Shown here piece after piece: positions 8,825 through 17,713 of a stretch of DNA of 47,500 bases (positions are counted from its first letter, which is position 1; the number at the start of each line of letters is the position of its first letter). The stretch comes from an uncultured Alphaproteobacteria bacterium. GTDB lineage: Bacteria > Pseudomonadota > Alphaproteobacteria > HIMB59 > GCA-002718135. Made by a program: the position numbers and the translations under genes. The notes beneath the pieces are model-generated. The model ran no database searches and was not told the origin of the DNA. It saw only the letters and a list, made by a program, of their open reading frames with translations. Location of the stretch: assembly GCA_902572735.1 (NCBI GenBank), contig CACGGX010000010.1, forward strand, positions 1-47,500. The letters are read 5' to 3'.

Positions 8825-8908
8825 TTATTTCTTCTTTTGACGCTTTTTGTTTCTTCTATATTTAGAGCCTCTTTTACGTCTACCTCTATGTTTTTTTGGA
8901 TATCCCAT
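8825..8908 (-). CDS. 27-residue polybasic peptide, unknown function
   Basis: A short reading frame, MGYPKKHRGRRKRG at the start and KKRQKKK at the end, with 16 of 27 residues Lys or Arg plus one His and no acidic residue. It fills the gap between the LysR gene and the sbmA-like gene on the same strand. A possible promoter (TTGACT, 16-base spacer, TATACC) lies directly upstream. The composition recalls very small ribosomal or RNA-binding proteins such as bTHX, but the sequence does not match any I know. Could be chance in an AT-rich gap, though A/T-rich random sequence rarely yields so many Arg codons (CGT, AGA). Confidence 0.5.
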   Translation of the reverse strand: MGYPKKHRGRRKRGSKYRRNKKRQKKK

Positions 8909-8919
8909 AATCTAGATAC

Positions 8920-8947
8920 GGTATACAAAAATAAAAAATTAAGTCAA
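8920..8947 (-). promoter_or_regulatory. Possible sigma-70 promoter for the 27-aa peptide and sbmA-fxsA
   Basis: Read on the minus strand: TTGACT (8942-8947), 16 bases, TATACC (8920-8925). Transcription would start near 8913, leaving only a few bases before the peptide's ATG at 8908, i.e. close to leaderless. It lies just after the LysR gene's stop. Seen by eye only; in such AT-rich DNA chance matches are common. Confidence 0.4.
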
Positions 8948-8950
8948 AGA

Positions 8951-9838
8951 CTAATAATGCCAATCTTTAGCTTCATTAAATAAAAAATCCCTAAAAACTT
9001 CAAGTCTTCTATCGTTTTTAAAAGATTCAGAATAAACAAAGTATGTTTGATATGATGGACCTTCTAGGTTTGGTAGAACACGTACAAGCTGAGGTTTGTC
9101 TGCAACCATGTAATCAGGTAAAGATGCTAAACCTCCACCTTTTTCAATTGCAAGTGACATCGCGTAAATACTATTTACTCTAAATTTAGGTCGTCTTTTT
9201 GTGCCTTCTTTTCCAATTTTTAATATCCAATCAATATTAGAAACAGGAGAAGGTAATCCAGCTCCAAAGCAAATTAAATCATGTTTATCTAAATCATTTA
9301 CATTTCTTGGTATTCCACTTTTTTGTAAGTAATCTGAAGAACCGTAAATATGGTTATGAAAATTAACAAATTTTTTAAAAATTAAATTTGCCTGTGTTGG
9401 TTTCTTTACTCTAACTGCAACATCAGCAACTCTTGCAGATAAATCAACTTCTTCATCACTCATAATTAAATTTACATCTATCTCTGGATATTGATTAGCA
9501 AATTTAGTTATTCTTGGCGTGAGCCATGCTGATCCAAAACCAACAGTTGTGCTTACGGTTAATTTTCCTACTGGTTTAGTTTTTTTATCTAATAATTTTT
9601 TTTCAAAATCAGAAATTGAAAAATTAATTTGATTTACAGTATTAAATAAATTTTCACCTTGCTCTGTTAACCTTACACCTTTTTGATGTCTTATAAACAA
9701 GGGTGTCTTTAAATCGTATTCAAGATCTTGTATTTGTCTACTAAGCGCAGATTGACTGATATTTAGTTTGGCACTTGCCTTTGAAATGCTTCTTGAGATT
9801 GCAATTTCGTAAAATGATTTTAATTTATCCCAGTCCAT
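8951..9838 (-). CDS. LysR-type transcriptional regulator
   Basis: 295 residues, typical LysR length. The N-terminal winged helix-turn-helix is clear: SISKASAKLNISQSALSRQI at about 17-36, then the wing with LFIRHQKGVRLTEQG near 52-66. Residues ~90-290 form the two-lobed effector domain (KLTVSTTVGFGSAWLTPRI opening it). The effector cannot be told from sequence. Its start codon overlaps the rpe stop by one base, so it is read from the rpe transcript rather than divergently from a target, which is less usual for LysR proteins. Possible targets are the downstream 27-aa peptide, sbmA-like and fxsA genes. Confidence 0.9.
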   Translation of the reverse strand: MDWDKLKSFYEIAISRSISKASAKLNISQSALSRQIQDLEYDLKTPLFIRHQKGVRLTEQGENLFNTVNQINFSISDFEKKLLDKKTKPVGKLTVSTTVGFGSAWLTPRITKFANQYPEIDVNLIMSDEEVDLSARVADVAVRVKKPTQANLIFKKFVNFHNHIYGSSDYLQKSGIPRNVNDLDKHDLICFGAGLPSPVSNIDWILKIGKEGTKRRPKFRVNSIYAMSLAIEKGGGLASLPDYMVADKPQLVRVLPNLEGPSYQTYFVYSESFKNDRRLEVFRDFLFNEAKDWHY

Positions 9839-10485
9839 TATCTTAAGGAATTTATAATTTCATAATAGTTATTTTGATTTTGAGATAATAAATAAGATCC
9901 TACTGCTAACACATCAGCCCCATTATCTTTACATATTTTTGCATTTTCATTATTTACTCCACCATCAACAGCTATCTCGTAGTTATAATTATTATTTTTT
10001 CTAATTTCATCTAAATCTTTAATTTTTTTCACTTGCTTATGCATAAATTTTTGACCACCAAAACCAGGTGTGACTGTCATAACTATTATTTGTTGCACTT
10101 CACTTAATAAATGATCAATATATGCAATATTTACATTAGGGTGAATGGCTATTCCTGCTTTAATTTCAGCATCACTTATCATTTTAATAATTTCTTCTGG
10201 GTTATCATCAGCCTCAGGATGAAAAGTAATGATATCTGAGCCAGCTTCTACAAATTCATTGATATATTTCTTTACCGGTTTAATCATGAGATGCACATCT
10301 AAAATTTTAGAGGTAACCTTTCTTAATGATTTTACTATATTTGGTCCAAAAGTAATATTGGGGACATAGTGGCCATCCATGATGTCTATATGAATATAAT
10401 CAGCGCCATTTAGATCTAAAGATCTAACCTCTTCTTCTAATTTAAGAATATCTGCTGATAATATTGATGGTGATATTTTTATCAT
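9838..10485 (-). CDS. rpe: Ribulose-phosphate 3-epimerase
   Basis: 215 residues, normal for Rpe. It shows the opening ISPSILSAD with catalytic Asp, metal ligands His32 and Asp34 in HIDIMDGHYVPN, His65 in DVHLMI, and Asp174 in AVDGGVN. It interconverts ribulose-5-phosphate and xylulose-5-phosphate in the pentose phosphate pathway in the cytosol. First gene of a minus-strand run (rpe, lysR, 27-aa peptide, sbmA-like, fxsA) and divergent from the cupin gene, with 38 bases between the two starts. Confidence 0.95.
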   Translation of the reverse strand: MIKISPSILSADILKLEEEVRSLDLNGADYIHIDIMDGHYVPNITFGPNIVKSLRKVTSKILDVHLMIKPVKKYINEFVEAGSDIITFHPEADDNPEEIIKMISDAEIKAGIAIHPNVNIAYIDHLLSEVQQIIVMTVTPGFGGQKFMHKQVKKIKDLDEIRKNNNYNYEIAVDGGVNNENAKICKDNGADVLAVGSYLLSQNQNNYYEIINSLR

Positions 10486-10523
10486 TTATAAAGAGATATA
10501 TAATATATAAATAAACATTCATA

Positions 10524-10868
10524 ATGAATTCTATCACAGAAAAACCATGGGGATCATTCGAGATACTAAAGTCAGGTAAAAAATTCCTAGTAAAAAAAAT
10601 TTTTGTAAAACCAGGAGGAGTTTTATCTCTTCAAAGTCATGAACATAGATCCGAACATTGGATTGTAGCTGAAGGAGAAGCTGAAGTCACAATTGACAAA
10701 AAAGTAATTAATTTAAAAGAAAATGAGAACATTTTTATTCCTAAAGGGGCAATTCATAGAATGGCTAATAGAAAAGATCGTGATTTAGTTATTATAGAAA
10801 TGTGGTACGGTGACAATCTTAATGAAAATGATATTAAAAGGTACGAAGATATTTATGAAAGAATTTAA
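10524..10868 (+). CDS. Stand-alone cupin, type II phosphomannose isomerase-like
   Basis: 114 residues, a single cupin domain matching the C-terminal isomerase part of bifunctional mannose-6-phosphate isomerase/GDP-mannose pyrophosphorylases. It has the opening EKPWGSFEIL, metal-binding residues in SHEHRSEHW (His39, His41, Glu44 or His45) and the second motif with His78 in IPKGAIHRM, ending in IEMWYGD...DI.RYEDIY as in that family. Likely fructose-6-P/mannose-6-P interconversion for surface sugars, but sequence alone cannot exclude another sugar. Its TAA overlaps the next ATG by one base. Confidence 0.8.
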   Translation: MNSITEKPWGSFEILKSGKKFLVKKIFVKPGGVLSLQSHEHRSEHWIVAEGEAEVTIDKKVINLKENENIFIPKGAIHRMANRKDRDLVIIEMWYGDNLNENDIKRYEDIYERI

Positions 10869-11251
10869 TGCTTATTAATACTCCTATATCGCTTGGCGAA
10901 CTTGTAGATAAAATTTCTATATTAATTATTAAACAGAAAAATATAACTGATGAAACTAAGCTTGATCATGTCAAAAAAGAATTAGATTTTCTCCAAAAGA
11001 CATTGATGAATTATGTCCAACAAGAAGAAATAAATAATTATTTAGAAAATTTGATAAATATTAATTCTAAACTCTGGAATATAGAAGATGATATTAGAGA
11101 GTGCGAAAGAAAAAAATTATTTGATCAATCATTTATTGATTTAGCTAGAAGTGTCTATTTTACAAATGATGAAAGAGCAAAAGTAAAAAATGATATTAAT
11201 AAAACTTTTGGCTCTGAATTAGTTGAGGTAAAATCTTATGAGGAATATTAA
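10868..11251 (+). CDS. DUF6165 family protein
   Basis: 127 residues. The opening PISLGELVDKISILIIK, the middle LWNIEDDIRECERK, then DLARSVYFTNDERA and the ending FGSELVEVKSYEEY match my recollection of the DUF6165 family, often found near glycosyltransferase and sugar-nucleotide genes. It is mostly alpha-helical with no signal peptide or membrane segment. Function unknown. One-base overlap with the cupin gene makes a two-gene unit, which suggests a link to sugar-phosphate metabolism or glycan assembly. It ends exactly where the convergent polyprenyl synthase gene ends. Confidence 0.75.
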   Translation: MLINTPISLGELVDKISILIIKQKNITDETKLDHVKKELDFLQKTLMNYVQQEEINNYLENLININSKLWNIEDDIRECERKKLFDQSFIDLARSVYFTNDERAKVKNDINKTFGSELVEVKSYEEY

Positions 11252-12289
11252 TTAATAAATCCTTGAAACACTTTTTGTAACAAGAGATACTAATTTTTCT
11301 TTGTAAATGTTATCTTTAAATATATCAACTGAGTCTACAGCTACATTTGAAAAGTGATTAGCTCTTGTTAGAGTATCCTCAATACATTGGTATTTATTTA
11401 TTATTTCTAAAGCCATTTCAAAATCACCATCATTTTGGTTAAGATCAGATATTGTTCTTTCCCAAAACTTTTTTTCTTTATCATTTGATCTTCCATAAGC
11501 TAAAATTATTGGAAGAGTAATTTTACCTTCTTTAAAATCATCTCCAGTATTTTTTCCTAATATTTTTTTGTTTGAAGAATAATCAATAGCATCGTCAATT
11601 AATTGAAAAGTCATGCCAAAGTTTGTTCCAAACGATTTCAATGCATTAACCTCGGCTTCTGTTCCAAGACCACTAATTGATCCAACTTGACATGCTGCAC
11701 TAAATAAAGAGGCAGTCTTTGCATTTACAACTTCAAAATAAATATTTTCATTTATTTCTAAATTTTTATCATTAACAAGTTCTAAAACTTCTCCTTCAGA
11801 AATTACAACACTAGTATCTGCTAATATTTTTAACGTTTCAGTATTTCCATATTTTGTCATTAGTTGAAAAGCTCTACTGAATAAAAAATCACCAACTAAT
11901 ACACTTGTTTTATTTTTCCATTTCTCATTTGCTGTAGGTTTTCCTCGTCTTTGTTTACTCTCATCTATTACATCATCATGTAATAGTGTTGCTGTGTGAA
12001 TAAATTCTACTGCTGCAGATAGACCGATATGATTCATTTTATTTTCAATTTCACTAGTTCCATTTCTTGTCATATGAAAACTTGAAACAGTTAATAGAGG
12101 TCGTAATCTTTTACCACCTGATAAGATAAGGTATTTTCCAACTTCATGAACTAAAGGTACATTACTATCTAATTTATCAAGAATTATGGTGTTTACAGAT
12201 ACTAAATCTTCTTTGCATAGATCTGTTAATTCTCTGATTTCATCTTCAAATGAAAAATCTTTTTTTACAAGTGGAAGAACATTATCCAT
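11252..12289 (-). CDS. ispB: Long-chain polyprenyl diphosphate synthase (octaprenyl/decaprenyl type)
   Basis: 345 residues, trans-isoprenyl synthase fold. First Asp-rich motif LLHDDVIDESKQRRGKPT (Asp105, Asp106, Asp109) and second motif LIDDAIDY (Asp232, Asp233, Asp236) bind magnesium and the diphosphates; GGKRLRPLL near 58-66 binds the isopentenyl substrate. It makes the C40-C50 side chain of ubiquinone at the membrane surface. Small residues two helical turns before the first motif are consistent with a long product; exact chain length is not predictable here. Monocistronic, convergent with the DUF6165 gene, and divergent from the S49 peptidase across about 130 bases. Confidence 0.92.
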   Translation of the reverse strand: MDNVLPLVKKDFSFEDEIRELTDLCKEDLVSVNTIILDKLDSNVPLVHEVGKYLILSGGKRLRPLLTVSSFHMTRNGTSEIENKMNHIGLSAAVEFIHTATLLHDDVIDESKQRRGKPTANEKWKNKTSVLVGDFLFSRAFQLMTKYGNTETLKILADTSVVISEGEVLELVNDKNLEINENIYFEVVNAKTASLFSAACQVGSISGLGTEAEVNALKSFGTNFGMTFQLIDDAIDYSSNKKILGKNTGDDFKEGKITLPIILAYGRSNDKEKKFWERTISDLNQNDGDFEMALEIINKYQCIEDTLTRANHFSNVAVDSVDIFKDNIYKEKLVSLVTKSVSRIY

Positions 12290-12418
12290 ATTGTTTAATT
12301 ATTAGAATATTATGTTAATTCATTAACTTAATTGACGCACTTAAACTCAAATTACCAAAATTACAAACAAATGCTACATAACGCTTTAAGAAAAGATTAA
12401 CATTTGTTATTAGATATT

Positions 12419-13234
12419 ATGTTTAAAAGGTTATTTTCAAAGAGTACTACAATACCAGTTTTACGTTTATCTGGCATTATATCATCGCAGTCCGGCTTAA
12501 CAGGTTCTGGTCTAGCAATCAATAATTTAGAAAAGTTAATTGATAAGTTATTTGCTGATAAAAAATCTCCTGTTGTAGGTTTGGTCATTAATTCACCTGG
12601 AGGTTCTCCTACACAATCCTCTTTAATAGCAAAAAGGATCATTGATCTGGCTAAGGAAAAAAACAAAAAAGTTTTAGCATTTGTTGAAGATATTGCAGCT
12701 TCTGGTGGTTATTGGTTAGCATGTGCTGCTGATGAAATATATATTGATCAAAACTCTGTTATTGGATCAATAGGTGTTATTTCACCAGGTTTTGGTTTTG
12801 TTGATCTTCTAAAAAAAGTTGGAATTGAAAGAAGAGTGTATACGTCTGGAAAAAGTAAAAGTTTTCTTGATCCTTTCAAAGAAGAAAAACAGGAAGACAT
12901 TGATAGATTAAAAAATATTCAAGAACAAATTCATGATAATTTTATTAATTATGTAAAAGATAGAAGGGGTTCAAAACTCGATCAGAATAAATTAGATGAA
13001 ATCTTTTCTGGTTTATTTTGGGTTGGTAATAAAGCTATAGATTTAGGTTTAGCAGATGGTATTGGTGCAATAAAACCAATTTTAGAAGAGAAGTTTGGAA
13101 AAAAAATTAAAATTAAAATAATCAGTCAAAAAAAATCATTTTTACAACGTAGGTTTTCTTCTTCAATATTTAATTCTGATGAAATTTTAAATAAAATTGA
13201 AGAACGAATTATGTTTTCTAGGTTTGGTTTGTAA
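12419..13234 (+). CDS. S49 family serine peptidase (SppA/SohB-like)
   Basis: 271 residues from the ATG at 12419 (an in-frame TTG at 12404 would add five). ClpP-like fold: INSPGGSPTQS near 58-67, nucleophile Ser95 in EDIAASGGYWLA, and the dyad lysine in TSGKSKSFLDPF at about 143-153. There is no clear N-terminal membrane helix, unlike SohB or SppA, so it may work at the inner face of the membrane or in the cytosol. S49 enzymes degrade signal peptides and membrane-protein fragments. The stop overlaps the ATG of the next small gene by one base. Confidence 0.87.
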   Translation: MFKRLFSKSTTIPVLRLSGIISSQSGLTGSGLAINNLEKLIDKLFADKKSPVVGLVINSPGGSPTQSSLIAKRIIDLAKEKNKKVLAFVEDIAASGGYWLACAADEIYIDQNSVIGSIGVISPGFGFVDLLKKVGIERRVYTSGKSKSFLDPFKEEKQEDIDRLKNIQEQIHDNFINYVKDRRGSKLDQNKLDEIFSGLFWVGNKAIDLGLADGIGAIKPILEEKFGKKIKIKIISQKKSFLQRRFSSSIFNSDEILNKIEERIMFSRFGL

Positions 13235-13395
13235 TGAAATTTCTAGTTTTAGTTGTAATTTTAGCTTCTATTTTATTATTTTTAAGATTTAAGAAAAAAA
13301 AACAAGACAAATTCACTAATAATAAAGTAAATAATGACTCAGTAATCGATTTAGAGAAAGATCCAAGAACGAAAGAATATAAACCAAAAGATTAA
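13234..13395 (+). CDS. Small membrane-anchored protein, unknown function
   Basis: 53 residues. One N-terminal membrane helix (residues 2-17, [15 protein letters not shown]) is followed by a basic stop-transfer stretch (FKKKKQDK) and a hydrophilic tail, [17 protein letters not shown]. The tail resembles a pattern I recall from short alphaproteobacterial anchored proteins ending in a DLxxDPxxxxYxP motif, but I do not know a function. One-base overlap with the peptidase gene and 7 bases before glyRS; probably co-transcribed with both. Confidence 0.65.
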   Translation: MKFLVLVVILASILLFLRFKKKKQDKFTNNKVNNDSVIDLEKDPRTKEYKPKD

Positions 13396-13402
13396 GAGTT
13401 AT

Positions 13403-14764
13403 ATGACTGCACAAACAATGGAAGAGTTAGTTTCTCTTTGTAAAAGAAGAGGTTTTCTATTTCAATCAAATGACATCTATGGGGGTATTAAGGGGTTATA
13501 TGATTATGGACCAATGGGCGTTGAATTCAAAAATAATCTTAAACAAGCTTGGTGGAAATCAATGGTATATGAACGAGATGATACCGAAGGTTTGGATGCC
13601 TCAATTTTAAGTTCTCCAGTAGTTTTAAAACATTCAGGTCATGAAGATACTTTTACCGATCCTTTAGTTGATTGTCGCGCATGTAAATCTAGGTGGAGAG
13701 CAGATCAATTATTAGAAAATAATAAATGCCCAAATTGTAAATCGGAAGATCTTACTGAGCCAAGACCTTTTAATTTAATGTTTAAAACTGCAATTGGGCC
13801 AGTAGATGATGGTTCGTCATTTGCATATTTAAGACCAGAAACGTGTCAGCAAATTTTTACTAATTTTAAAAATATATTAGATTCAACTTCAAGAACTGTT
13901 CCTTTTGGTATCGCACAAATGGGAAAAGCATTTAGAAATGAAATAACACCTCGTAATTTTATCTTTAGAGTTAGAGAGTTTGAACAAATGGAATTAGAGT
14001 TTTTTGTTAAACCAGGTACTGATGATGAATGGCATGAATATTGGATAAATAAAAGAATAGAATGGTGGATTAATCAAGGAATAAAAAAAGAAAATTTAAA
14101 AAAAATTGAAGTAGAAAAAAATGAATTAGCTCACTACTCAAAAAGAACTGTTGATATCAATTATGTGTTTCCCCACGGTGAAGAGGAACTAGAAGGGGTG
14201 GCCAATAGAACTGACTTTGACTTAGGTTCTCATACTAAAAATCAAAATGATTTTAAAATTACATCAGAAGTTATGAAAAACTCCTCTTCAACTACAAAAT
14301 TAGCTGTTCAAGATTTAGAAGAAAAAAAATGGTATATTCCTTACGTAATTGAGCCATCAGCTGGTGTTGATAGAGGAGTTCTTGCTTTGTTAAATGAAGC
14401 TTATCGCGAAGAAGATTTAGATAAAGATAATAAAAGAATTCTTTTATCTCTAAAACCTCATCTTTCACCTATTAAAGCTGCAGTTATTCCTCTCAAAAAG
14501 AATAATGAGGAATTAGTTAATTTATCTAAAGAAATAAAATCTAATCTACAGAAATTGGGATTGGGGAGAGTTGTTTTAGAAAATTCAGGAAACATTGGTA
14601 AGAATTATAGAAGACATGATGAAATAGGAACACCAATTTGTTTAACTGTAGATTTTGAAACTCTAGAAGATAAAAGTGTTACTGTTAGGGATAGAGATAC
14701 TATGAAACAGGAAAGAGTTTCTGTCGAAAATTTATCTGAATATTACAAAAAATATTTTAATTAA
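13403..14764 (+). CDS. glyS: Glycyl-tRNA synthetase, single-chain homodimeric type
   Basis: 453 residues, class II, the alpha2 type of archaea, eukaryotes and some bacteria rather than the alpha2-beta2 GlyQ/GlyS enzyme usual in Proteobacteria. Signs: [20 protein letters not shown] opening, motif 1 around [12 protein letters not shown], a zinc knuckle with Cys91, Cys94, Cys109 and Cys112, motif 2 [13 protein letters not shown] followed by [10 protein letters not shown], motif 3 [13 protein letters not shown], and the anticodon-binding domain from about 345. It attaches glycine to tRNA-Gly in the cytosol. The gene symbol follows the single-chain usage (also called glyQS). Confidence 0.93.
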   Translation: MTAQTMEELVSLCKRRGFLFQSNDIYGGIKGLYDYGPMGVEFKNNLKQAWWKSMVYERDDTEGLDASILSSPVVLKHSGHEDTFTDPLVDCRACKSRWRADQLLENNKCPNCKSEDLTEPRPFNLMFKTAIGPVDDGSSFAYLRPETCQQIFTNFKNILDSTSRTVPFGIAQMGKAFRNEITPRNFIFRVREFEQMELEFFVKPGTDDEWHEYWINKRIEWWINQGIKKENLKKIEVEKNELAHYSKRTVDINYVFPHGEEELEGVANRTDFDLGSHTKNQNDFKITSEVMKNSSSTTKLAVQDLEEKKWYIPYVIEPSAGVDRGVLALLNEAYREEDLDKDNKRILLSLKPHLSPIKAAVIPLKKNNEELVNLSKEIKSNLQKLGLGRVVLENSGNIGKNYRRHDEIGTPICLTVDFETLEDKSVTVRDRDTMKQERVSVENLSEYYKKYFN

Positions 14765-14773
14765 TAAAATTGT

Positions 14774-15922
14774 ATGAAAAAAATTAGTGATATTCATGCA
14801 ATAAAAATTATATTTTTTATAACTGCTTGTTATGTAGGTTTATGGGCTATTAGGATACCTACCATAAAGGATCAACTTCAAACTGATTATGTTGGTGTTG
14901 GATATATTATGTTATCATTTGCAATTGGTTCAATTGTTGCAATGATTTTTGCAAATGCTCTTATTCTGAAAACTTCTACAAAATCTATTTTAACATTTAC
15001 CTTAATTGCCGAAGGTTTTTTGTGGTTGCCAGTACCTTTTATTCAAGAGTTATGGCTTTTTATGGTTTTCTCATTTGTTTTTGGTATGAGTTATGGTGCA
15101 TTCGAAATAGCATGCAATGTCTATGCATCAAATTTAGAAGTTAGAGAAAAAAAATCAATGATGTCAGGGTTTCATGCATTTTGGAGTCTTGGAGTTTTAT
15201 TTGGATCTCTTATCACAAGCTTTTTACTGGAGTGGAATTATTCTTTTATTTTTAATATACTTTTGTATGTCATCATTCTTCTTCCTTTGAGTTTGTATTT
15301 TGTACTTTGTTTAGAGTCACAAGTTGAAACAAAATCAGAAGACTCCAGTAAAAAAAATATATTTTTTATTTGGCCCTTACTTATTTTTTTATTAGCATTA
15401 ATTGCAATGGCAAACGCTCTAACGGAAGGAAGTGTTGATGCATGGGGAGCTCTCTATATGAGAGATTTTATTCAAGTTGATGGTTTCTATATTGGCTTAG
15501 CAACTCTAAGTTTTAATATTTTTATGGTTATCGGAAGATTTAGTGGTGATTGGGTAAGAGATAAAATTGGAGTTTTTCTTTTGATTTTCTTTTTATTTTT
15601 ATCGACGATTATGAGTTTAATAATTTTATCTAATTTTAGTAGTATTTATGCAGCTATTATTGGTTTTTCATTATTAGGTATCGGAGCATCTTCAATTGTT
15701 CCTATCGCATATAGTTTAGCTGGAAAAATTGAAGGAATTGACAGTGGAGTAGGAATAACAATAATTTCAATTGCAGTTTACGGAACATTTATAGGGGCTC
15801 CAGCTTCATTAGGATTTATTGCAAACAACTATGGAATTAATAATATATTTATTCCAATGCTAATAATTTTTATAATTTTAATAATTCCAGTTAGTTTTTA
15901 TAAAAAAAAATTTTCAGTTTAA
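14774..15922 (+). CDS. MFS transporter
   Basis: 382 residues with about twelve hydrophobic helices in two halves joined by a hydrophilic loop near 180-195 (SQVETKSEDSSKK). The overall pattern, including WAIRIPTIKDQL after helix 1, SYGAFEIACN in helix 4-5 and GRFSGDWVRDKIG in the second half, resembles the YbjJ/fucose-permease-like branch of the major facilitator superfamily. Substrate unknown. Starts 9 bases after the GlyRS stop; the 3' end overlaps the convergent ygfZ by 9 bases. Confidence 0.85.
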   Translation: MKKISDIHAIKIIFFITACYVGLWAIRIPTIKDQLQTDYVGVGYIMLSFAIGSIVAMIFANALILKTSTKSILTFTLIAEGFLWLPVPFIQELWLFMVFSFVFGMSYGAFEIACNVYASNLEVREKKSMMSGFHAFWSLGVLFGSLITSFLLEWNYSFIFNILLYVIILLPLSLYFVLCLESQVETKSEDSSKKNIFFIWPLLIFLLALIAMANALTEGSVDAWGALYMRDFIQVDGFYIGLATLSFNIFMVIGRFSGDWVRDKIGVFLLIFFLFLSTIMSLIILSNFSSIYAAIIGFSLLGIGASSIVPIAYSLAGKIEGIDSGVGITIISIAVYGTFIGAPASLGFIANNYGINNIFIPMLIIFIILIIPVSFYKKKFSV

Positions 15923-16744
15923 AAAATCAAAAGATAATGAATCATTAATTACTAAATTTAGATTTTTATTTTTTATTTCATTAACAAAATTAATATTTAA
16001 TGCTGCAAAAATATTTGAATTTGCTTTTGATACAATTGTACCTATTTTTTTATTATCTACTATCAACTCATCTCCCTCTAGTACATCTCCATTTTTTATT
16101 TTTAGAGCGTAAAGTTTTTTCTTGAGTAATCCACGGTATTTCATTCTTGCAGTAATTTCTTGACCCACATAGCATCCCTTATCCCAATCAATAGCATTTA
16201 AATTATCAAAATTATTTTCCAATAATAAAGATTTATTTTCTAAAATATCATATGGTGAATAGGGTGTTGTATGATTAATTAAAATTTCATGATATTCTGT
16301 TTCATTAATTTCTTTCAATCTCTCTTTTTCAATTAAAATTTTTTTATCCGTTATAAGTTTTTTACCTAAGTTTATATTTCTAGGATCATTTAAATAAACA
16401 TTATAATCACCTTTATAATCTATATTAAATAATGAATAAGAATTTAGATTATTAATTTCTTTAATTTCTATATCAGAGCGAAGTTTATAAATTTTAAATC
16501 GTCCTAATAAATTACTATAAAATTTATCATTAGTTTCAAAAATATAGTTTTCATTTAAATTGAATATAAAAAAATCTGCTAAAAATTTACCCTGAGGTGT
16601 TAATAGACATGAATAAATAATTGATCCATTATTACATTTTTCAATGTCATTAGTAATTAAATTTTGAATAAATGATTTACTATCTTTTCCAGAAATCTCA
16701 AAAAATCTTGAATTCAGATGATGAAAAAAGTATTTATCTTTCAT
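15914..16744 (-). CDS. ygfZ: Folate-binding protein YgfZ (iron-sulfur maintenance)
   Basis: 276 residues, related to the aminomethyltransferase GcvT. The diagnostic motif DKGCYVGQEITARMKYRG is present at about 188-205, with the conserved Cys needed for function in E. coli. YgfZ (IBA57 in mitochondria) uses tetrahydrofolate to help build or repair certain [4Fe-4S] enzymes, including MiaB. The N-terminal FFHHLNSRFFEISGKDSKSF segment matches the family opening. Sits alone on the minus strand, divergent from the GT9 gene across 45 bases. It is functionally linked to the suf operon at 33-38 kb, though not near it. Confidence 0.9.
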   Translation of the reverse strand: MKDKYFFHHLNSRFFEISGKDSKSFIQNLITNDIEKCNNGSIIYSCLLTPQGKFLADFFIFNLNENYIFETNDKFYSNLLGRFKIYKLRSDIEIKEINNLNSYSLFNIDYKGDYNVYLNDPRNINLGKKLITDKKILIEKERLKEINETEYHEILINHTTPYSPYDILENKSLLLENNFDNLNAIDWDKGCYVGQEITARMKYRGLLKKKLYALKIKNGDVLEGDELIVDNKKIGTIVSKANSNIFAALNINFVNEIKNKNLNLVINDSLSFDFLN

Positions 16745-16789
16745 AATTATCTAAATATATATTGAATATATTAAAAGTGTAATATTTCT

Positions 16790-17713
16790 GTGAAAATTCT
16801 TGTTATTTCGTCAAATCTTATTGGAGATACAATTCTATCAACTGGAGTAATAAATTATTTTAGTAAAAAATATCCAGAAACTAAATTTACATTTGTAATT
16901 GGTCCATCTGCTAAATCAATTTTCAAAAACTTTAAATCTGCAGAAAACATAATTACTGTTTCAAAAAAAAGATACAATATGCATTGGTTAGATATAATTT
17001 CTAATTGTTATGGAAAGAAGTGGGATATAATTATTGATTTTAGAAGTTCGTTGTTATCATATTTTTTAAAACATAAGCAAAAATTTATATTTAAAAAAAA
17101 ATCTAATCTAAATCATTTACAGCAATTATCTAATTACTTTAAATTTGATTGTTCAGATTTGTTTATTGATACAAATACAGAAGAAGAAGAAATAGTTACA
17201 AAACATTTGTCTAATGATTTTAAATATTTTGTTATATTTCCAGGTGGAAATTGGAAACCAAAAATTTGGAGTATTAAAAATTATAATTCATTATTAATCA
17301 AAATTTTATCACAAAATAAAAATATTAAATTTATTTTAGTTGGCTCAAAGTCAGAAGAAGAAAATTATTTAAACGAAATAACAAAAAATATTGATAGTAA
17401 TAAGATAATTAATTTATTTGGCGCATCATTGACTCAAACTGCTGCTTATATGAAGAAATCAAAATTATTTATTGGAAATGATTCAGGATTATCTCATATG
17501 GCTTCAGCCACAAAATTAAAGTCTATAGTATTATTTGGTCCAACAAATGATCTGATTTACGGTCCATTTATGCAAGATTCACAAGTTATAAGAACAAATG
17601 AAAGCTATGACTATTTTAAAAGTATAAATATTGATAAAACAAAATCCTATATGGACTCTATAAGCGTAGAAAAGATTTATTCTACATTACAAAAAAATAA
17701 TTATTGTGAATAA
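16790..17713 (+). CDS. Glycosyltransferase family 9 (heptosyltransferase-like)
   Basis: 307 residues with GT-B fold features: N-terminal ILVISSNLIGDTILSTGVI at 3-21, an inter-domain region near 145 with FVIFPGGNWKPKIWS, and the nucleotide-sugar site FIGNDSGLSHMASA...IVLFGPTND near 225-255. GT9 enzymes add heptose (or similar sugars) to the lipopolysaccharide inner core at the cytoplasmic face of the inner membrane. The exact sugar is not determined. GTG start; the 3' end overlaps the pyrC start by 8 bases. Confidence 0.88.
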   Translation: MKILVISSNLIGDTILSTGVINYFSKKYPETKFTFVIGPSAKSIFKNFKSAENIITVSKKRYNMHWLDIISNCYGKKWDIIIDFRSSLLSYFLKHKQKFIFKKKSNLNHLQQLSNYFKFDCSDLFIDTNTEEEEIVTKHLSNDFKYFVIFPGGNWKPKIWSIKNYNSLLIKILSQNKNIKFILVGSKSEEENYLNEITKNIDSNKIINLFGASLTQTAAYMKKSKLFIGNDSGLSHMASATKLKSIVLFGPTNDLIYGPFMQDSQVIRTNESYDYFKSINIDKTKSYMDSISVEKIYSTLQKNNYCE

